A stretch of DNA of 64,000 nucleotides from JBOGTC01 sp050692055 (GTDB taxonomy: Bacteria > Chloroflexota > Limnocylindria > QHBO01), in contig JBOGTC010000075.1 of assembly GCA_050692055.1 (NCBI GenBank), forward strand, positions 1 through 64,000, read 5' to 3'. Made by a program: the position numbers and the translations under genes. How positions within the stretch are numbered: position 1 is the first letter of the stretch; each line of letters begins with the position of its first letter. Below, one piece after another: positions 25,471-34,340 of this stretch. A model generated the notes under the pieces. The model had not been told where the DNA came from and searched no databases. It saw nothing but the letters and a program-made list of their open reading frames with translations.

Positions 25471-25705
25471 GCGGCCGTCGGCCCACGGCGCGCGGGCGGC
25501 ACGAGCGGGCCGGCAGCCTTCAGGGTCCGTCGGCTACCGATCGACCTGCGCGCGCGAGCTTCTCGACTGGGCACCTGGACGGTAGGCCACCGGCCGTGGC
25601 GGTGCGATACTGTCTGGATCGTCGCACGTGGCAGAGCCCAGCACGTACGCGACGCCGCCTATGCCGGTGTGGCTCCCGAGTCGTTCCGCAGGAGGTCCCA
25701 GTCAG

Positions 25706-26776
25706 ATGGACGTTCGACGCATCCAGGCTTCCACCCACCACAGGCCCTTCGGCGGCGGCGCACTCGCGCTCGTCACGAGCGTCGTGCTGCTCCTGAGCGC
25801 ATGCGGAGGCGCAGCGACGCCCGCCGGCGAAGACGGCGGCGATGACGTCCTCACCGTAGTTGGCGCCTACGCCACGCAGATCGAGGAGCCATGGGACGGC
25901 GTGATCCACACGGCCCTCGAGGCCGAGGTGGCCGCCGGCCGGATCGAGTACAGCTTCGTCGACGACATCGGCTACGCCGGCGACATGGAGCGCGTCCTGC
26001 GCGAGACTGCCGAGCAGGACCAGCCCGACATCATCTTCGGGGACGCGTTCGGCAACGAGGAGGCCGCCCGCGCGGTGGCCGCCGACTATCCCGACATCGC
26101 CTTCGTCTTCGGCTCGGGTGGCGGACCCGCCGAGCCGAACTTCTCGGTCTTCGACAACTGGATCCACGAGCCGGCGTACCTGGCCGGCATGATCGCCGGC
26201 GGCGTCACCGAGTCGAACATCCTGGGCGTCGTGGGCGGCTACCCCGTGCCGGAGGTCAACCGAATCACGAACGCCTTCATCGCCGGTGCGCAGGAGACGA
26301 ACCCCGACGTCGAGGTGCTGGTCACGTTCCTCAACAGCTGGTTCGATCCGGCGGCGGCCAAGGAGGCGGCGCTGGCCCAGGTCGGCGCGGGCGCCGACGT
26401 GCTCTTCGCCGAGCGCTTCGGGGTCATCGAGGCGGCCCAGGAGAACGACCTCGTCGCCATCGGCAACATGAGCGACCAGGAGGAGCTGGCGCCCGGCCAC
26501 GTGGCGACGAGCGTGACCTGGAACATGACCCCCACCGTGGAGTACGTGATCGACCAGGTCATCGCGGGCTCGTACACCGCCCAGGACCTCAAGGACTTCT
26601 CGATGGTCGCCAAGGGCGGGGCCGCGCTGGCACCCATCAACGTCGACGTGCCGGGCGGCATCCCGGACGACCTGGCCGCCCAGGTCTCGGCCCGCGAGGC
26701 GGAGATCAACGCCGGCACGTTCCGCGTCGACATCAACGAGGCCACGCCCCCGGGCTCGACGATCCCAGACGCTTAG
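25706..26776 (+). CDS. BMP-family nucleoside-binding lipoprotein
   Basis: The 356-residue lipoprotein (lipobox LLSAC, Cys33) belongs to the Bmp/Med family (PF02608-type). It has VVGAYATQIEEPWDGVIHTA, then PDIIFGDAFGNEEAARAVA, and AGMIAGGVTESNILGVVGG. These proteins bind purine nucleosides for the ABC importer encoded downstream. The ATG at 25706 follows aggagg at 10 nt. Small 6-bp inverted arms (gtgcga/tcgcac, 25602-25627) upstream could be an operator. Confidence 0.88.
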   Translation: MDVRRIQASTHHRPFGGGALALVTSVVLLLSACGGAATPAGEDGGDDVLTVVGAYATQIEEPWDGVIHTALEAEVAAGRIEYSFVDDIGYAGDMERVLRETAEQDQPDIIFGDAFGNEEAARAVAADYPDIAFVFGSGGGPAEPNFSVFDNWIHEPAYLAGMIAGGVTESNILGVVGGYPVPEVNRITNAFIAGAQETNPDVEVLVTFLNSWFDPAAAKEAALAQVGAGADVLFAERFGVIEAAQENDLVAIGNMSDQEELAPGHVATSVTWNMTPTVEYVIDQVIAGSYTAQDLKDFSMVAKGGAALAPINVDVPGGIPDDLAAQVSAREAEINAGTFRVDINEATPPGSTIPDA

Positions 26777-26789
26777 CCACGGCCCGCGC

Positions 26790-28298
26790 GTGATCGACAG
26801 CGCGCCGGCCCTGGAGCTGCGCGGCATCACCAAGCGGTTCGGGGACCTCGTCGCCAACGACGCCATCGACTTCGACATCCGCGGCGGCGAGGTCCACGCC
26901 CTGCTCGGGGAGAACGGGGCGGGCAAGACGACCGTCATGCGCATCGCCTACGGGCTGACGCAGGCGGACGCGGGCGAGATCCTGGTGGGCGGCCGGCCCC
27001 TCGCTGTCAGATCGCCGCGCGACGCGATCACCGCAGGCATCGGCATGGTCACGCAGCACTTTGCGCTGGTGCGGCCGATGACGGTGGCGGAGAACCTGGC
27101 CCTCGGTCGCTCAGGCGGCCTGCGGCTGGACCGGGGGGAGGCTCGGCGGCGCGCCGCACGCGCCTCGGAGCGCTTCGGGATCCGCGTCGATCCAGCGGCC
27201 CGCGTGGAGGATCTGTCGGTCGGACAACAGCAGCGCGTCGAGATCCTGAAGGCGCGGTCGCGCGACTGCCGGATCCTCATCCTCGACGAGCCTACCGCGG
27301 TCCTGGTGCCGGGCGAGGTCGAGGCGCTGTTCGCCACCCTGCGCTCCCTGGTCGCCGGCGGGCTGTCGGTCGTGTTCATCAGCCACAAGCTCGGCGAGGT
27401 GCGCGCCATCAGCGACCGCGTAAGCGTGCTCCGTCGCGGCGAGCTGATCGGGACAGTCGACGGCGGGACCGATGAGCGCGAGCTCGCGCGGATGATGGTC
27501 GGGCGGCCCACCTTCGGCGTCGAACGACCGACCGACGCCCCCGGCCCGTCCGGCGAGCCCATGCTCCGCATCCGCGGGTTGCACGTCGCCGGACCGCATG
27601 GGCTTTCGGCCCTGTCCGACGTGTCGCTCGACGTTCGCGGCGGCGAGGTCCTGGGGGTGGCCGGCGTCTCCGGCAACGGCCAGAGCGAGCTGGTGGAGGT
27701 CCTCTCCGGCATGCGGCGACCCACAGCGGGATCGGTCTCCGTTGGCGACGTCGAGCTGGCGGGGGTCGATCCCGGACGGATGACAGCTGCGCGCGTGGGT
27801 CGGATCCCGGAGGACAGGCATGCCAGCCTGGTCGGTGACCTCTCGGTCGCGTACAACCTGGTGCTGGAGCACCTGGACGAGTTCCGGCGCGACGGGCGCA
27901 TCGACGAGCGGAGGATCCACGATCACGCCGCCGATCTGATCGCGCGCTTCGACATCCGTGCGCGTCCGGACGACCGGGTTGCCACGCTGTCCGGCGGCAA
28001 CATCCAGAAGGTGCTCCTGGCGCGCGTCCTTTCGCGCGACCCGCGGGTGCTGGTGGTATCGCAGCCGACGCGCGGCCTGGACGTCGGGGCGACCGAATAC
28101 GTGCGCTCACAGCTCCTCGCGCGCCGGCGGGACGGGGCCGCCATCCTCCTCGTCTCGGAGGACCTCGATGAGCTGCTCGCCCTGGCCGATCGGCTGATCG
28201 TCGTCTACGAGGGCCGGATCGTGGGCGAGATGGCCGGAGCCGATGCGGACCTCGAGCGCCTGGGGATGCTCATGGCGGGCCGCGGCAGGGCCGCCTGA
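26790..28298 (+). CDS. Nucleoside ABC transporter ATP-binding protein (two ABC domains)
   Basis: The 502-residue protein holds two fused ABC domains, as in NupA/YufO-type ATPases. Domain 1 has Walker A GENGAGKT (40-47), signature VGQQQRVEI and Walker B LILDEPTA. Domain 2 has a degenerate Walker A (GVSGNGQSE) but an intact signature LSGGNIQKV. The GTG start is 13 nt after the binding-protein stop. It energises the two permeases encoded next. Confidence 0.92.
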   Translation: MIDSAPALELRGITKRFGDLVANDAIDFDIRGGEVHALLGENGAGKTTVMRIAYGLTQADAGEILVGGRPLAVRSPRDAITAGIGMVTQHFALVRPMTVAENLALGRSGGLRLDRGEARRRAARASERFGIRVDPAARVEDLSVGQQQRVEILKARSRDCRILILDEPTAVLVPGEVEALFATLRSLVAGGLSVVFISHKLGEVRAISDRVSVLRRGELIGTVDGGTDERELARMMVGRPTFGVERPTDAPGPSGEPMLRIRGLHVAGPHGLSALSDVSLDVRGGEVLGVAGVSGNGQSELVEVLSGMRRPTAGSVSVGDVELAGVDPGRMTAARVGRIPEDRHASLVGDLSVAYNLVLEHLDEFRRDGRIDERRIHDHAADLIARFDIRARPDDRVATLSGGNIQKVLLARVLSRDPRVLVVSQPTRGLDVGATEYVRSQLLARRRDGAAILLVSEDLDELLALADRLIVVYEGRIVGEMAGADADLERLGMLMAGRGRAA

Positions 28299-29389
28299 TG
28301 CGGATCTCGCCCTGGTCGACGCCGGTCCTCGTCGTCGCCGCCGTCCTCATCACGTTCGCCATCACGGCCGGCCCCATCATCCTCGCCGGCGCGAACCCGA
28401 TCGAGGCCTACGGCGCGTACCTCGTCGCGCCGCTGACCTCGCAGTTCACCCTGCTCGAGGTCCTCGTCACCGCCACGCCCATCATGCTGACGGGGGCGGC
28501 CGTGGCGATCGCGTTCCGGGCCGGGTACTGGAACATCGGCGCCGAGGGACAGCTGCTGCTTGGCGCGATTGCTGCGGCCGGCATCGGCACCCTCGTCGGC
28601 GGCCTGCCGCCGATCGTGGCGCTGCCGATCATGATCGCCGGCGGTGCGCTGGCCGGCGGCGTGTGGGCGCTCGTGCCGGCACTGCTGCGGGTGCGCTTCG
28701 GGATCGACGAGGTGGTCACGACCCTGCTCCTCAACCCGGTGGCGCTGCTGCTCGTCAACGGCCTGCTCCACGGGCCGTGGCGCGACCCGGCCACCGGCTT
28801 TCCCGAGTCGCCGCGGATCGCCGCCGCGGCCGAGTTCCCGGCGCTCATCGATCGATCGCGCCTGCACCTCGGCTTCCTGCTGGCGCTGGTCGTGATCGGA
28901 GTCGCGTGGTACGTGCTCGCCCGCACCCCCACCGGCCTGCGGCTGCGGGCTGCCGGGCTGAGCCCACACGGCGCCCGCTTCGCGGGCATCAACGTCTCCC
29001 GCACGCTCCTGGGGGCCGCGCTCGTCAGCGGCGCCATCGCCGGCATCGCCGGCGTGAGCGAGGTGGCCGGCATCCAGAACCGGCTGACCGGCGGCCTCTC
29101 GCCCGGCTACGGCTACACCGGGATCGTGGTCGCCACGCTCGGGGCCCTCACCATGCCCGGGGTGGCGCTGGCCGGCCTCTTCCTGGGCGACCTCGCCGTC
29201 GGCGCCAGCTCGGCCGCCCGGTCGCTGGGCATCCCGTCGCAGCTCGGCGCCGTGGTGCAGGGGGTCCTGCTCCTCACCACCGTCGCCCTGCTCGCCGTGC
29301 GGCGCCATCGGGCCAGTGCCAGGCGTATCGAGGGTGGGGACGCGGGCTCGGTCACCGGCGACGTCGCCGCTGAGGGGCGGCCCGGATGA
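28298..29389 (+). CDS. Nucleoside ABC transporter permease 1
   Basis: The 363-residue inner-membrane protein belongs to the BPD_transp_2 family, with about nine helices. It contains AFRAGYWNIGAEGQLLLGAI and IDEVVTTLLLNPVALLLVNG, both typical of the larger YufP/NupB-like permease. Its ATG shares one base with the ATPase stop (TGATG). The long, polar C-terminal tail is not conserved. Confidence 0.9.
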   Translation: MRISPWSTPVLVVAAVLITFAITAGPIILAGANPIEAYGAYLVAPLTSQFTLLEVLVTATPIMLTGAAVAIAFRAGYWNIGAEGQLLLGAIAAAGIGTLVGGLPPIVALPIMIAGGALAGGVWALVPALLRVRFGIDEVVTTLLLNPVALLLVNGLLHGPWRDPATGFPESPRIAAAAEFPALIDRSRLHLGFLLALVVIGVAWYVLARTPTGLRLRAAGLSPHGARFAGINVSRTLLGAALVSGAIAGIAGVSEVAGIQNRLTGGLSPGYGYTGIVVATLGALTMPGVALAGLFLGDLAVGASSAARSLGIPSQLGAVVQGVLLLTTVALLAVRRHRASARRIEGGDAGSVTGDVAAEGRPG

Positions 29390-30300
29390 CGTTCCTCGTC
29401 GATCTGCTCGCCGCCACGCTGCGCAACGCCACGCCGCTCGTGTACGGCACCGTGGGCGAGACCTATGCCGAGCGCAGCGGGGTCCTCAACCTGGGCATCG
29501 AGGGCACGATGTACGCCGGCGCGTTCGCAGGCTTCGCCACGGCCTGGGTCACCGGATCGCCGCTCCTCGGCCTCCTGGCGGCCATCGTCGTGGGCCTCGG
29601 TGCCGGCGCGATCATGAGCCTGCTGACGGTGACCTTCGGCGCGAACCAGCACGTCTCGGGGATCGGCCTGACCATCGGCCTCATCGGTCTCTCGGAGTTT
29701 GCGAACCGGCTGATCTTCCAGGGCGGCGAGCTGCAGCGCATCGAGCCAATGCCGATCGTCAACCCGCTCGGCGGCCTTGGCGAGATCGGCGCGGTCTTCG
29801 ACCAGTACGCGCTGACCTGGATCGCGTTCGGAGTGATCGTGCCCGCCGCTTGGTGGGTCCTCCAGCGCTCGAGTTTCGGCCTCGAGATCCGGGCCGTGGG
29901 CGAGAACCCCGAGGCCGCGGATGCGGCCGGGGTCAACGTCGCCCGCACGCGCTACCTGGCGCTCATGATCGGCGGCGCGCTGATGGCCATCGGCGGCGCC
30001 TTCTTCACGCTCGCCCTGCTGGGCAGCTTCACGCTCGACATCATCGCCGGCCGCGGGTGGGTCTGCGTGGCGCTCGTCATCTTCGGGCGCTGGCGCATCG
30101 GTCGCGGTGTCATCGGCGCGCTGCTCTTCTCGCTCATCTTCTCGCTCCAGTTCCGGCTACGCATCCTGCCCGGCTTCGGCGAGCTGCCCTTCGAGCTGCT
30201 GCTGGCGCTCCCCTACCTCGTCGTCATCGGCGCCCTGGCCCTCTCCGGCCGCAACGTCGCGTACCCCGGCGCCTACCTCAAGCCGTATCGGCGCAGCTGA
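29386..30300 (+). CDS. Nucleoside ABC transporter permease 2
   Basis: The 304-residue BPD_transp_2 permease has LVYGTVGETYAERSGVLNLG near the start and QHVSGIGLTIGLIGLSEFAN in the middle, as in YufQ/NupC-like proteins. The start overlaps the preceding permease stop (ATGA). Together with the BMP protein and double ATPase this completes the importer. Confidence 0.92.
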   Translation: MTFLVDLLAATLRNATPLVYGTVGETYAERSGVLNLGIEGTMYAGAFAGFATAWVTGSPLLGLLAAIVVGLGAGAIMSLLTVTFGANQHVSGIGLTIGLIGLSEFANRLIFQGGELQRIEPMPIVNPLGGLGEIGAVFDQYALTWIAFGVIVPAAWWVLQRSSFGLEIRAVGENPEAADAAGVNVARTRYLALMIGGALMAIGGAFFTLALLGSFTLDIIAGRGWVCVALVIFGRWRIGRGVIGALLFSLIFSLQFRLRILPGFGELPFELLLALPYLVVIGALALSGRNVAYPGAYLKPYRRS

Positions 30301-30316
30301 CCCACAAGGAGGACCG

Positions 30317-30778
30317 ATGGGGACCGATGATCGCGACCGCAAGGGCCTGCAGTGCGCCATCGAGCAGGCCAAGATCGGCCGATCGGAGGGTGGCGTGCCG
30401 ATCGGCGGCGCGCTGGTCGCCGATGACGGCACCGTCCTCGGCGTCGGCCGCAACCGACGGGTGCAGCAGGGCAGCGCGATCCGCCACGGCGAGACCGATG
30501 CGCTCGAGAACGCCGGACGCCTGCCGGCGTCCGTCTACCGCCGCGCCACGATGTACACGACCCTGTCGCCGTGCGACATGTGCACCGGCGCGATCCTGCT
30601 CTACGGCATCCCGCGCGTGGTGCTGGGCGAGAACCGGACCTTCGTGGGCGGCGAGGACTACCTGCGTTCCCGTGGTGTCGAGGTCGTCAACCTCGACTCG
30701 GAGGAGTGCGTCGCGCTCATGAACGAGTTCATCGCCGCTCATCCCGAGATCTGGAACGAGGACATCGGCGAGGAATAG
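30317..30778 (+). CDS. Cytosine deaminase, yeast Fcy1-like (CDA/dCMP deaminase fold)
   Basis: The 153-residue enzyme matches yeast Fcy1 closely along its whole length: GGVPIGGALV, GSAIRHGET (His57, Glu59), TLSPCDMCTGAILLYGIPR (Cys86, Cys89) and the C-terminal WNEDIGEE. His57, Cys86 and Cys89 bind zinc and Glu59 is the proton shuttle. It is unrelated to bacterial CodA. The ATG at 30317 follows aaggagg. It sits last in a nucleoside importer operon, so it probably deaminates imported cytosine-type bases, although a guanine or other base cannot be excluded. Confidence 0.88.
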   Translation: MGTDDRDRKGLQCAIEQAKIGRSEGGVPIGGALVADDGTVLGVGRNRRVQQGSAIRHGETDALENAGRLPASVYRRATMYTTLSPCDMCTGAILLYGIPRVVLGENRTFVGGEDYLRSRGVEVVNLDSEECVALMNEFIAAHPEIWNEDIGEE

Positions 30779-30788
30779 TTCAGTCCAT

Positions 30789-30810
30789 CGGGGCCGACTC
30801 CCCGTTCTTG
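30789..30810 (+). terminator. Possible terminator of the nucleoside operon
   Basis: A short GC hairpin (cggggccgactccccg, 5-bp stem) is followed by ttcttg, 11 bp after the deaminase stop. The T-tract is weak, so this is only a candidate. Confidence 0.35.
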
Positions 30811-30892
30811 CGCCCCGTGCACGTAACTCCGAAGGAGCGCGCGATTCGGGCCTCTGCTTGATCGTTTCGACGTTGGATTCGAGCGTGGGAGA

Positions 30893-31600
30893 ATGGCAAA
30901 CGACGTGGCCCTCAGTACGACCGCCGTTGGCGCCCTGGTCGCATCGATCGGCCTGGGGATGATCAGCAACCTGCTCTTCCTGGCGGCGTTTCAGTTCCGC
31001 ATCGATTGGTTCCTCGAGCCGGCACAGATCATTGGCGCCGGCGCGACCTCGGCGGAGCTGCTGCGATGGGCGTCGACCCTAGACCTGCTCGGCTACTACC
31101 TCGCGAGCGCCGTCCTCGCCTACGTGCTGTGGCGCGTGCTGAGACCGCGGAATCCGCTGCTCGCCGACCTCTCAGCCATGGCCGCCTTCGGCTACGCGCT
31201 CGCCGGTGGCACCGGAGCAGCGGTCCTGGCGATGGTTGGGCCGATGCTGATGCATGACTACGCGGCGGCAGCTCCCGCCCAGCAGGCGGTGATCGCCGGC
31301 GAGCTCAAGATCCTCTTCGAGGTGGTTTGGCGATCGATCTGGCAGTTCCTGGACGGCATCCTCGTGGCGGCATGGTGGCTTGGAATCGGGTTGCTCGTGC
31401 GCCCTGACCAACCCGGGCTCTCGCGGCTGTCGCTGGTTCTCTCGGCAGCGGCCGCCATCGGTGTCGTCTTCAATGTTCTCGGCCTGGGCATCGCCCGTGA
31501 TGCGTTGCTCGGCGTGGTCTTCACGCTGTGGACGGCCTGGTGGATCTGGCTGCTGATGCTGTTCCTGCGTCGACGAGCGCCCTTCCAGGCCTCGCCATGA
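30893..31600 (+). CDS. Hypothetical membrane protein (DUF4386-like)
   Basis: The 235-residue protein has about six transmembrane helices (starting near 10, 65, 95, 145, 180 and 205). It contains LDLLGYYLASAVLAYVLWRV and RSIWQFLDGILVAAWWLGIG, reminiscent of DUF4386 membrane proteins. The function is unknown. Its stop overlaps the start of the next gene (ATGA), so the two products are probably made together. Confidence 0.7.
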   Translation: MANDVALSTTAVGALVASIGLGMISNLLFLAAFQFRIDWFLEPAQIIGAGATSAELLRWASTLDLLGYYLASAVLAYVLWRVLRPRNPLLADLSAMAAFGYALAGGTGAAVLAMVGPMLMHDYAAAAPAQQAVIAGELKILFEVVWRSIWQFLDGILVAAWWLGIGLLVRPDQPGLSRLSLVLSAAAAIGVVFNVLGLGIARDALLGVVFTLWTAWWIWLLMLFLRRRAPFQASP

Positions 31601-32544
31601 GATCCTCGGACGATCAAGCGGTCATCGACTGGCTCCTCGACTCCGAGGAGCCGGCCATCCGCCGCCTGGTGCGCCGCGACCTGCTCGACGAGCCCGCCGA
31701 CGACGGGGCCGAGCTTCTCGACGGACGCATCATCCGAGCCCTTCTCGACGGCCAGCAGCCGGACGGCGGCTTCGGAGGCCACCCGTACAACAAGTGGGGC
31801 GGGGCGCACTGGCGGCTCGTCTCGCTCGTCGAGCTCGGCATCCCGGCCGGCGATCGGGCGCTGGCCGCGGTCGAGACGGTGCTCGCCTGGCTCACGGGCA
31901 CCTCGCACCGCCGCAACGTTCCGGTCATCGAAGGGCTGGCGCGCCGATGCGGCTCACAGGAGGGCAACGCGCTGGCCGTTGCCTGCCGGCTCGGCATGGC
32001 CGACGACCCGCGAGTTCGGCTGCTGGCCACCTCGCTCATCGGCTGGCAGTGGCCGGACGGCGGCTGGAACTGCGATCGTCGGCCGGACGCGCATCGGTCC
32101 TCCTTTCACGAGACCCATCCGCCCGTCTGGGGGCTGCACGAGTACGCTCTCGCCACCGGAGACGGCGCTGCCGCGGAGGCAGCGCGGCGCGCCGCCGAGC
32201 TCCTGCTCGAGCACCGGCTCTTCAAGGCGCTGTCGACGGGCGAGCCGATCCACCGCGAATGGATGACGCTGCACTGGCCGCCGTACTGGCACTACGACGT
32301 GCTTCAGGGGCTCATCCTCCTCGCTCGCATGGGCCTCGCGGGCGACCCGCGAACGGCGGACGCACTGGACCTGCTACGGCGACGACGGCAGCCGGACGGC
32401 CGCTGGCGGGCGAGCACGCGCTGGTGGAGGCCGCCGGGCGGCACGCGGGCCGCCGAGGCCGTCGACTGGCGTACCGACGACGCCGGGGACCGGATGGTCA
32501 CCCTTCGAGCCCTCACCGTACTGCGCGCGGCCCGATCCGAATAA
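31597..32544 (+). CDS. Alpha/alpha-toroid (prenyltransferase/squalene-cyclase-like) protein
   Basis: The 315-residue protein shows repeating toroid motifs: LLDGQQPDGGFGGHPYNKWG, SLIGWQWPDGGWNCDRRPDA and LRRRRQPDGRWRASTRWWRP. These are QPDG-type QW repeats of the squalene cyclase/prenyltransferase fold. It lacks the DXDD catalytic motif of true cyclases, so it may not be an enzyme of terpenoid synthesis. It has no signal peptide and is co-translated with the upstream membrane protein. Confidence 0.72.
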   Translation: MRSSDDQAVIDWLLDSEEPAIRRLVRRDLLDEPADDGAELLDGRIIRALLDGQQPDGGFGGHPYNKWGGAHWRLVSLVELGIPAGDRALAAVETVLAWLTGTSHRRNVPVIEGLARRCGSQEGNALAVACRLGMADDPRVRLLATSLIGWQWPDGGWNCDRRPDAHRSSFHETHPPVWGLHEYALATGDGAAAEAARRAAELLLEHRLFKALSTGEPIHREWMTLHWPPYWHYDVLQGLILLARMGLAGDPRTADALDLLRRRRQPDGRWRASTRWWRPPGGTRAAEAVDWRTDDAGDRMVTLRALTVLRAARSE

Positions 32545-32647
32545 AGGAGCGGGACAGGCGCCAACCGTGCGCTGACCGCATGCATCGGGTTGGGGATGAA
32601 CCAGCAACCCCGCCAACTGCCGCCGTTCGCTGTCGGATCAGGTCACC

Positions 32648-33121
32648 TCAGCCGAGGGGCTTGACCACCATCAGGAACACGATGAGGGCGATGGTGCCCT
32701 GGAGCGTCCAGGCTCCCAGGCGGGCGCGCCCATCGGCCACGACCGCGGCGAGCTCCGGGGAGGCGGCGCCGTCCGGACTGGCGGCGGCGGCCTGCTCCAG
32801 GCGGGCCACCCACGGATCAGTGATCGTGATACCGATGGCGACGGCGGCCACGAAGGCGACGTAGGCGGCGATCAGCCATGGCCGCAGAAGGTCGATCTGC
32901 CCGGTCAGCGCGGCGATGAACCCGAACACCACGCCGGCGAGGAAGAGGCCGGTCGCCATCGGTCCGGAGAGCGGCTTCACCTTCTCGACCGTGACGCGAA
33001 TCGCGCGAACGTCACCCGTCTGGGCGACGCGGCGCATGACCATCTCGCCGCTCAGCGCCAGCGCAACGGCGAAGAACATCGATACGACATGAGGGTACTT
33101 GAAGGCGACGAAGGCATCCAT
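32648..33121 (-). CDS. Small integral membrane protein (DUF2269-like)
   Basis: The 157-residue protein has four predicted helices, with FKYPHVVSMFFAVALALSGE at the start and GTIALIVFLMVVKPLG at the end. This resembles DUF2269-type predicted membrane proteins. The ATG shares a base with the TetR stop (TGATG), so it is co-transcribed with and probably controlled by that regulator. Confidence 0.65.
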   Translation of the reverse strand: MDAFVAFKYPHVVSMFFAVALALSGEMVMRRVAQTGDVRAIRVTVEKVKPLSGPMATGLFLAGVVFGFIAALTGQIDLLRPWLIAAYVAFVAAVAIGITITDPWVARLEQAAAASPDGAASPELAAVVADGRARLGAWTLQGTIALIVFLMVVKPLG

Positions 33122-33741
33122 CAGTGCACGCGTCCTCTCGACAGTAGTGTGGGATTGGTCGGTCCGGCGGGTTCGCCGGCGAGGAAGCGGGCGACCTCGG
33201 ACGCCGCCCGCGGGACGTCCATTCCGGCATCGCGCAGCGACCGCCAGGATCCGAACGAGGTGAGCGCCGTTCCGATGGCGACCGAAGCAGCGTCGGCTCG
33301 CATCTCGAGGGCCTCCGCGACGAGCGCGCGATGACGGGCATCCACGTCGCGCAACCAGGCGTCGACTTCAGGTAGGGTCCGACGGTCGACCTGCAGGTGC
33401 TCCCAGCCCGATGCCATCTGGTCCCACCAGCTGAACAGCGCCTCGGCCACACGACGGACTCGCTCGACACGGTCGCGGGCGCCGATGAGCACGGCATCGG
33501 TCGGCATCGGATAGAGGTGATCGCTCAGCTGGCCGCAGGCCCGGATGAGATCACCCATCCGCGGAAAGTGGCTCAGCACCGTGGCCGGCGAGACTCCGGC
33601 CCGGCCCGCGACATCCCGCGCGCTCGTGCGCGTGATGCCGCGCTCGTTGTGGAGGGTCAAGGTCGCCTCCACGATCCGCCGCCGTGTGGCCGCAACCGTC
33701 TCAGCCCGCCGGCCGAGCCGGTACCGCCTCCGCCTCACCAT
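33121..33741 (-). CDS. TetR-family transcriptional regulator
   Basis: The 206-residue protein has a TetR_N helix-turn-helix (about 20-62; TRTSARDVAGRAGVSPATVL) and a helical ligand domain with W-rich helices. It starts five bases from a perfect palindrome (33746-33762) that is the likely autorepression site. It probably represses itself and the downstream membrane protein. The ligand is unknown. Confidence 0.88.
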   Translation of the reverse strand: MVRRRRYRLGRRAETVAATRRRIVEATLTLHNERGITRTSARDVAGRAGVSPATVLSHFPRMGDLIRACGQLSDHLYPMPTDAVLIGARDRVERVRRVAEALFSWWDQMASGWEHLQVDRRTLPEVDAWLRDVDARHRALVAEALEMRADAASVAIGTALTSFGSWRSLRDAGMDVPRAASEVARFLAGEPAGPTNPTLLSRGRVH

Positions 33742-33745
33742 TTAG

Positions 33746-33762
33746 CTGAACGCATCGTTCAG
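33746..33762. promoter_or_regulatory. Probable TetR operator
   Basis: CTGAACGCATCGTTCAG is a perfect palindrome with 7-bp arms and a 3-bp centre, immediately upstream of the tetR ATG. It adjoins AT-rich sequence (tcaatatactag) that likely contains the promoter. Confidence 0.7.
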
Positions 33763-33917
33763 TCAATATACTAGAGGCGTCAATCCCGCAGGAGGATCAG
33801 CTCGGGCCCTCTTCTCGCCAGCCGTCCACGATGGATTCACATTTCCCGCTCAATGCAATCGCAGGCTGCGCTTCATCGGTCCGAGCGACGGACCCGGGAG
33901 ATGAAAGGAGCTTGCAA

Positions 33918-34340
33918 GTGAGAGCGTTCTTCGGCGTGCTGGCCGCCCTGCTGCTGGTGGGGGTGCTCATCGGCATCGGTACCGCGATCTACAACCAGGG
34001 CGTGACGGCCGGCCTCACCGCGGCCGCGGCGTCAGGCGAAGCCGTAGCCGTGGACCGGTTCGCAGATCCGTACATCCACGGCCCGATCGGGTTCGGGGTG
34101 AGCCAGCTGGTCGCGCTGCTGTTCAGCGTCCTGTTGATCGTGATCATCGTCGGGCTTGCCCGCGTGGCCTTCGGCGGCGGCCTACACGGCCCGCGGGGTC
34201 CCGGCGGCTGGGGCGATCGGCGCGATCGGATTGAGGAGTGGCATCGCGAGCTCCCATCGGCGCGAGGGCGGCGATGGCGAGCAGCGTCCGGCGGGCGCAT
34301 GACCGCCGCTACGATGCCCGCACCATGGCCAAGGTCCTGA
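33918..34340 (+). CDS. Two-helix membrane protein upstream of two-component genes
   Basis: A GTG lies 7 nt after aaaggag and gives 140 residues. Two helices are seen (about 3-25 and 58-82), with a Gly/Arg-rich cytoplasmic tail (GGGLHGPRGPGGWGDRRDRI) that resembles SHOCT-like short proteins. The stop overlaps the response-regulator start by 16 nt, suggesting one transcript. The function is unknown. Confidence 0.6.
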   Translation: MRAFFGVLAALLLVGVLIGIGTAIYNQGVTAGLTAAAASGEAVAVDRFADPYIHGPIGFGVSQLVALLFSVLLIVIIVGLARVAFGGGLHGPRGPGGWGDRRDRIEEWHRELPSARGRRWRAASGGRMTAATMPAPWPRS

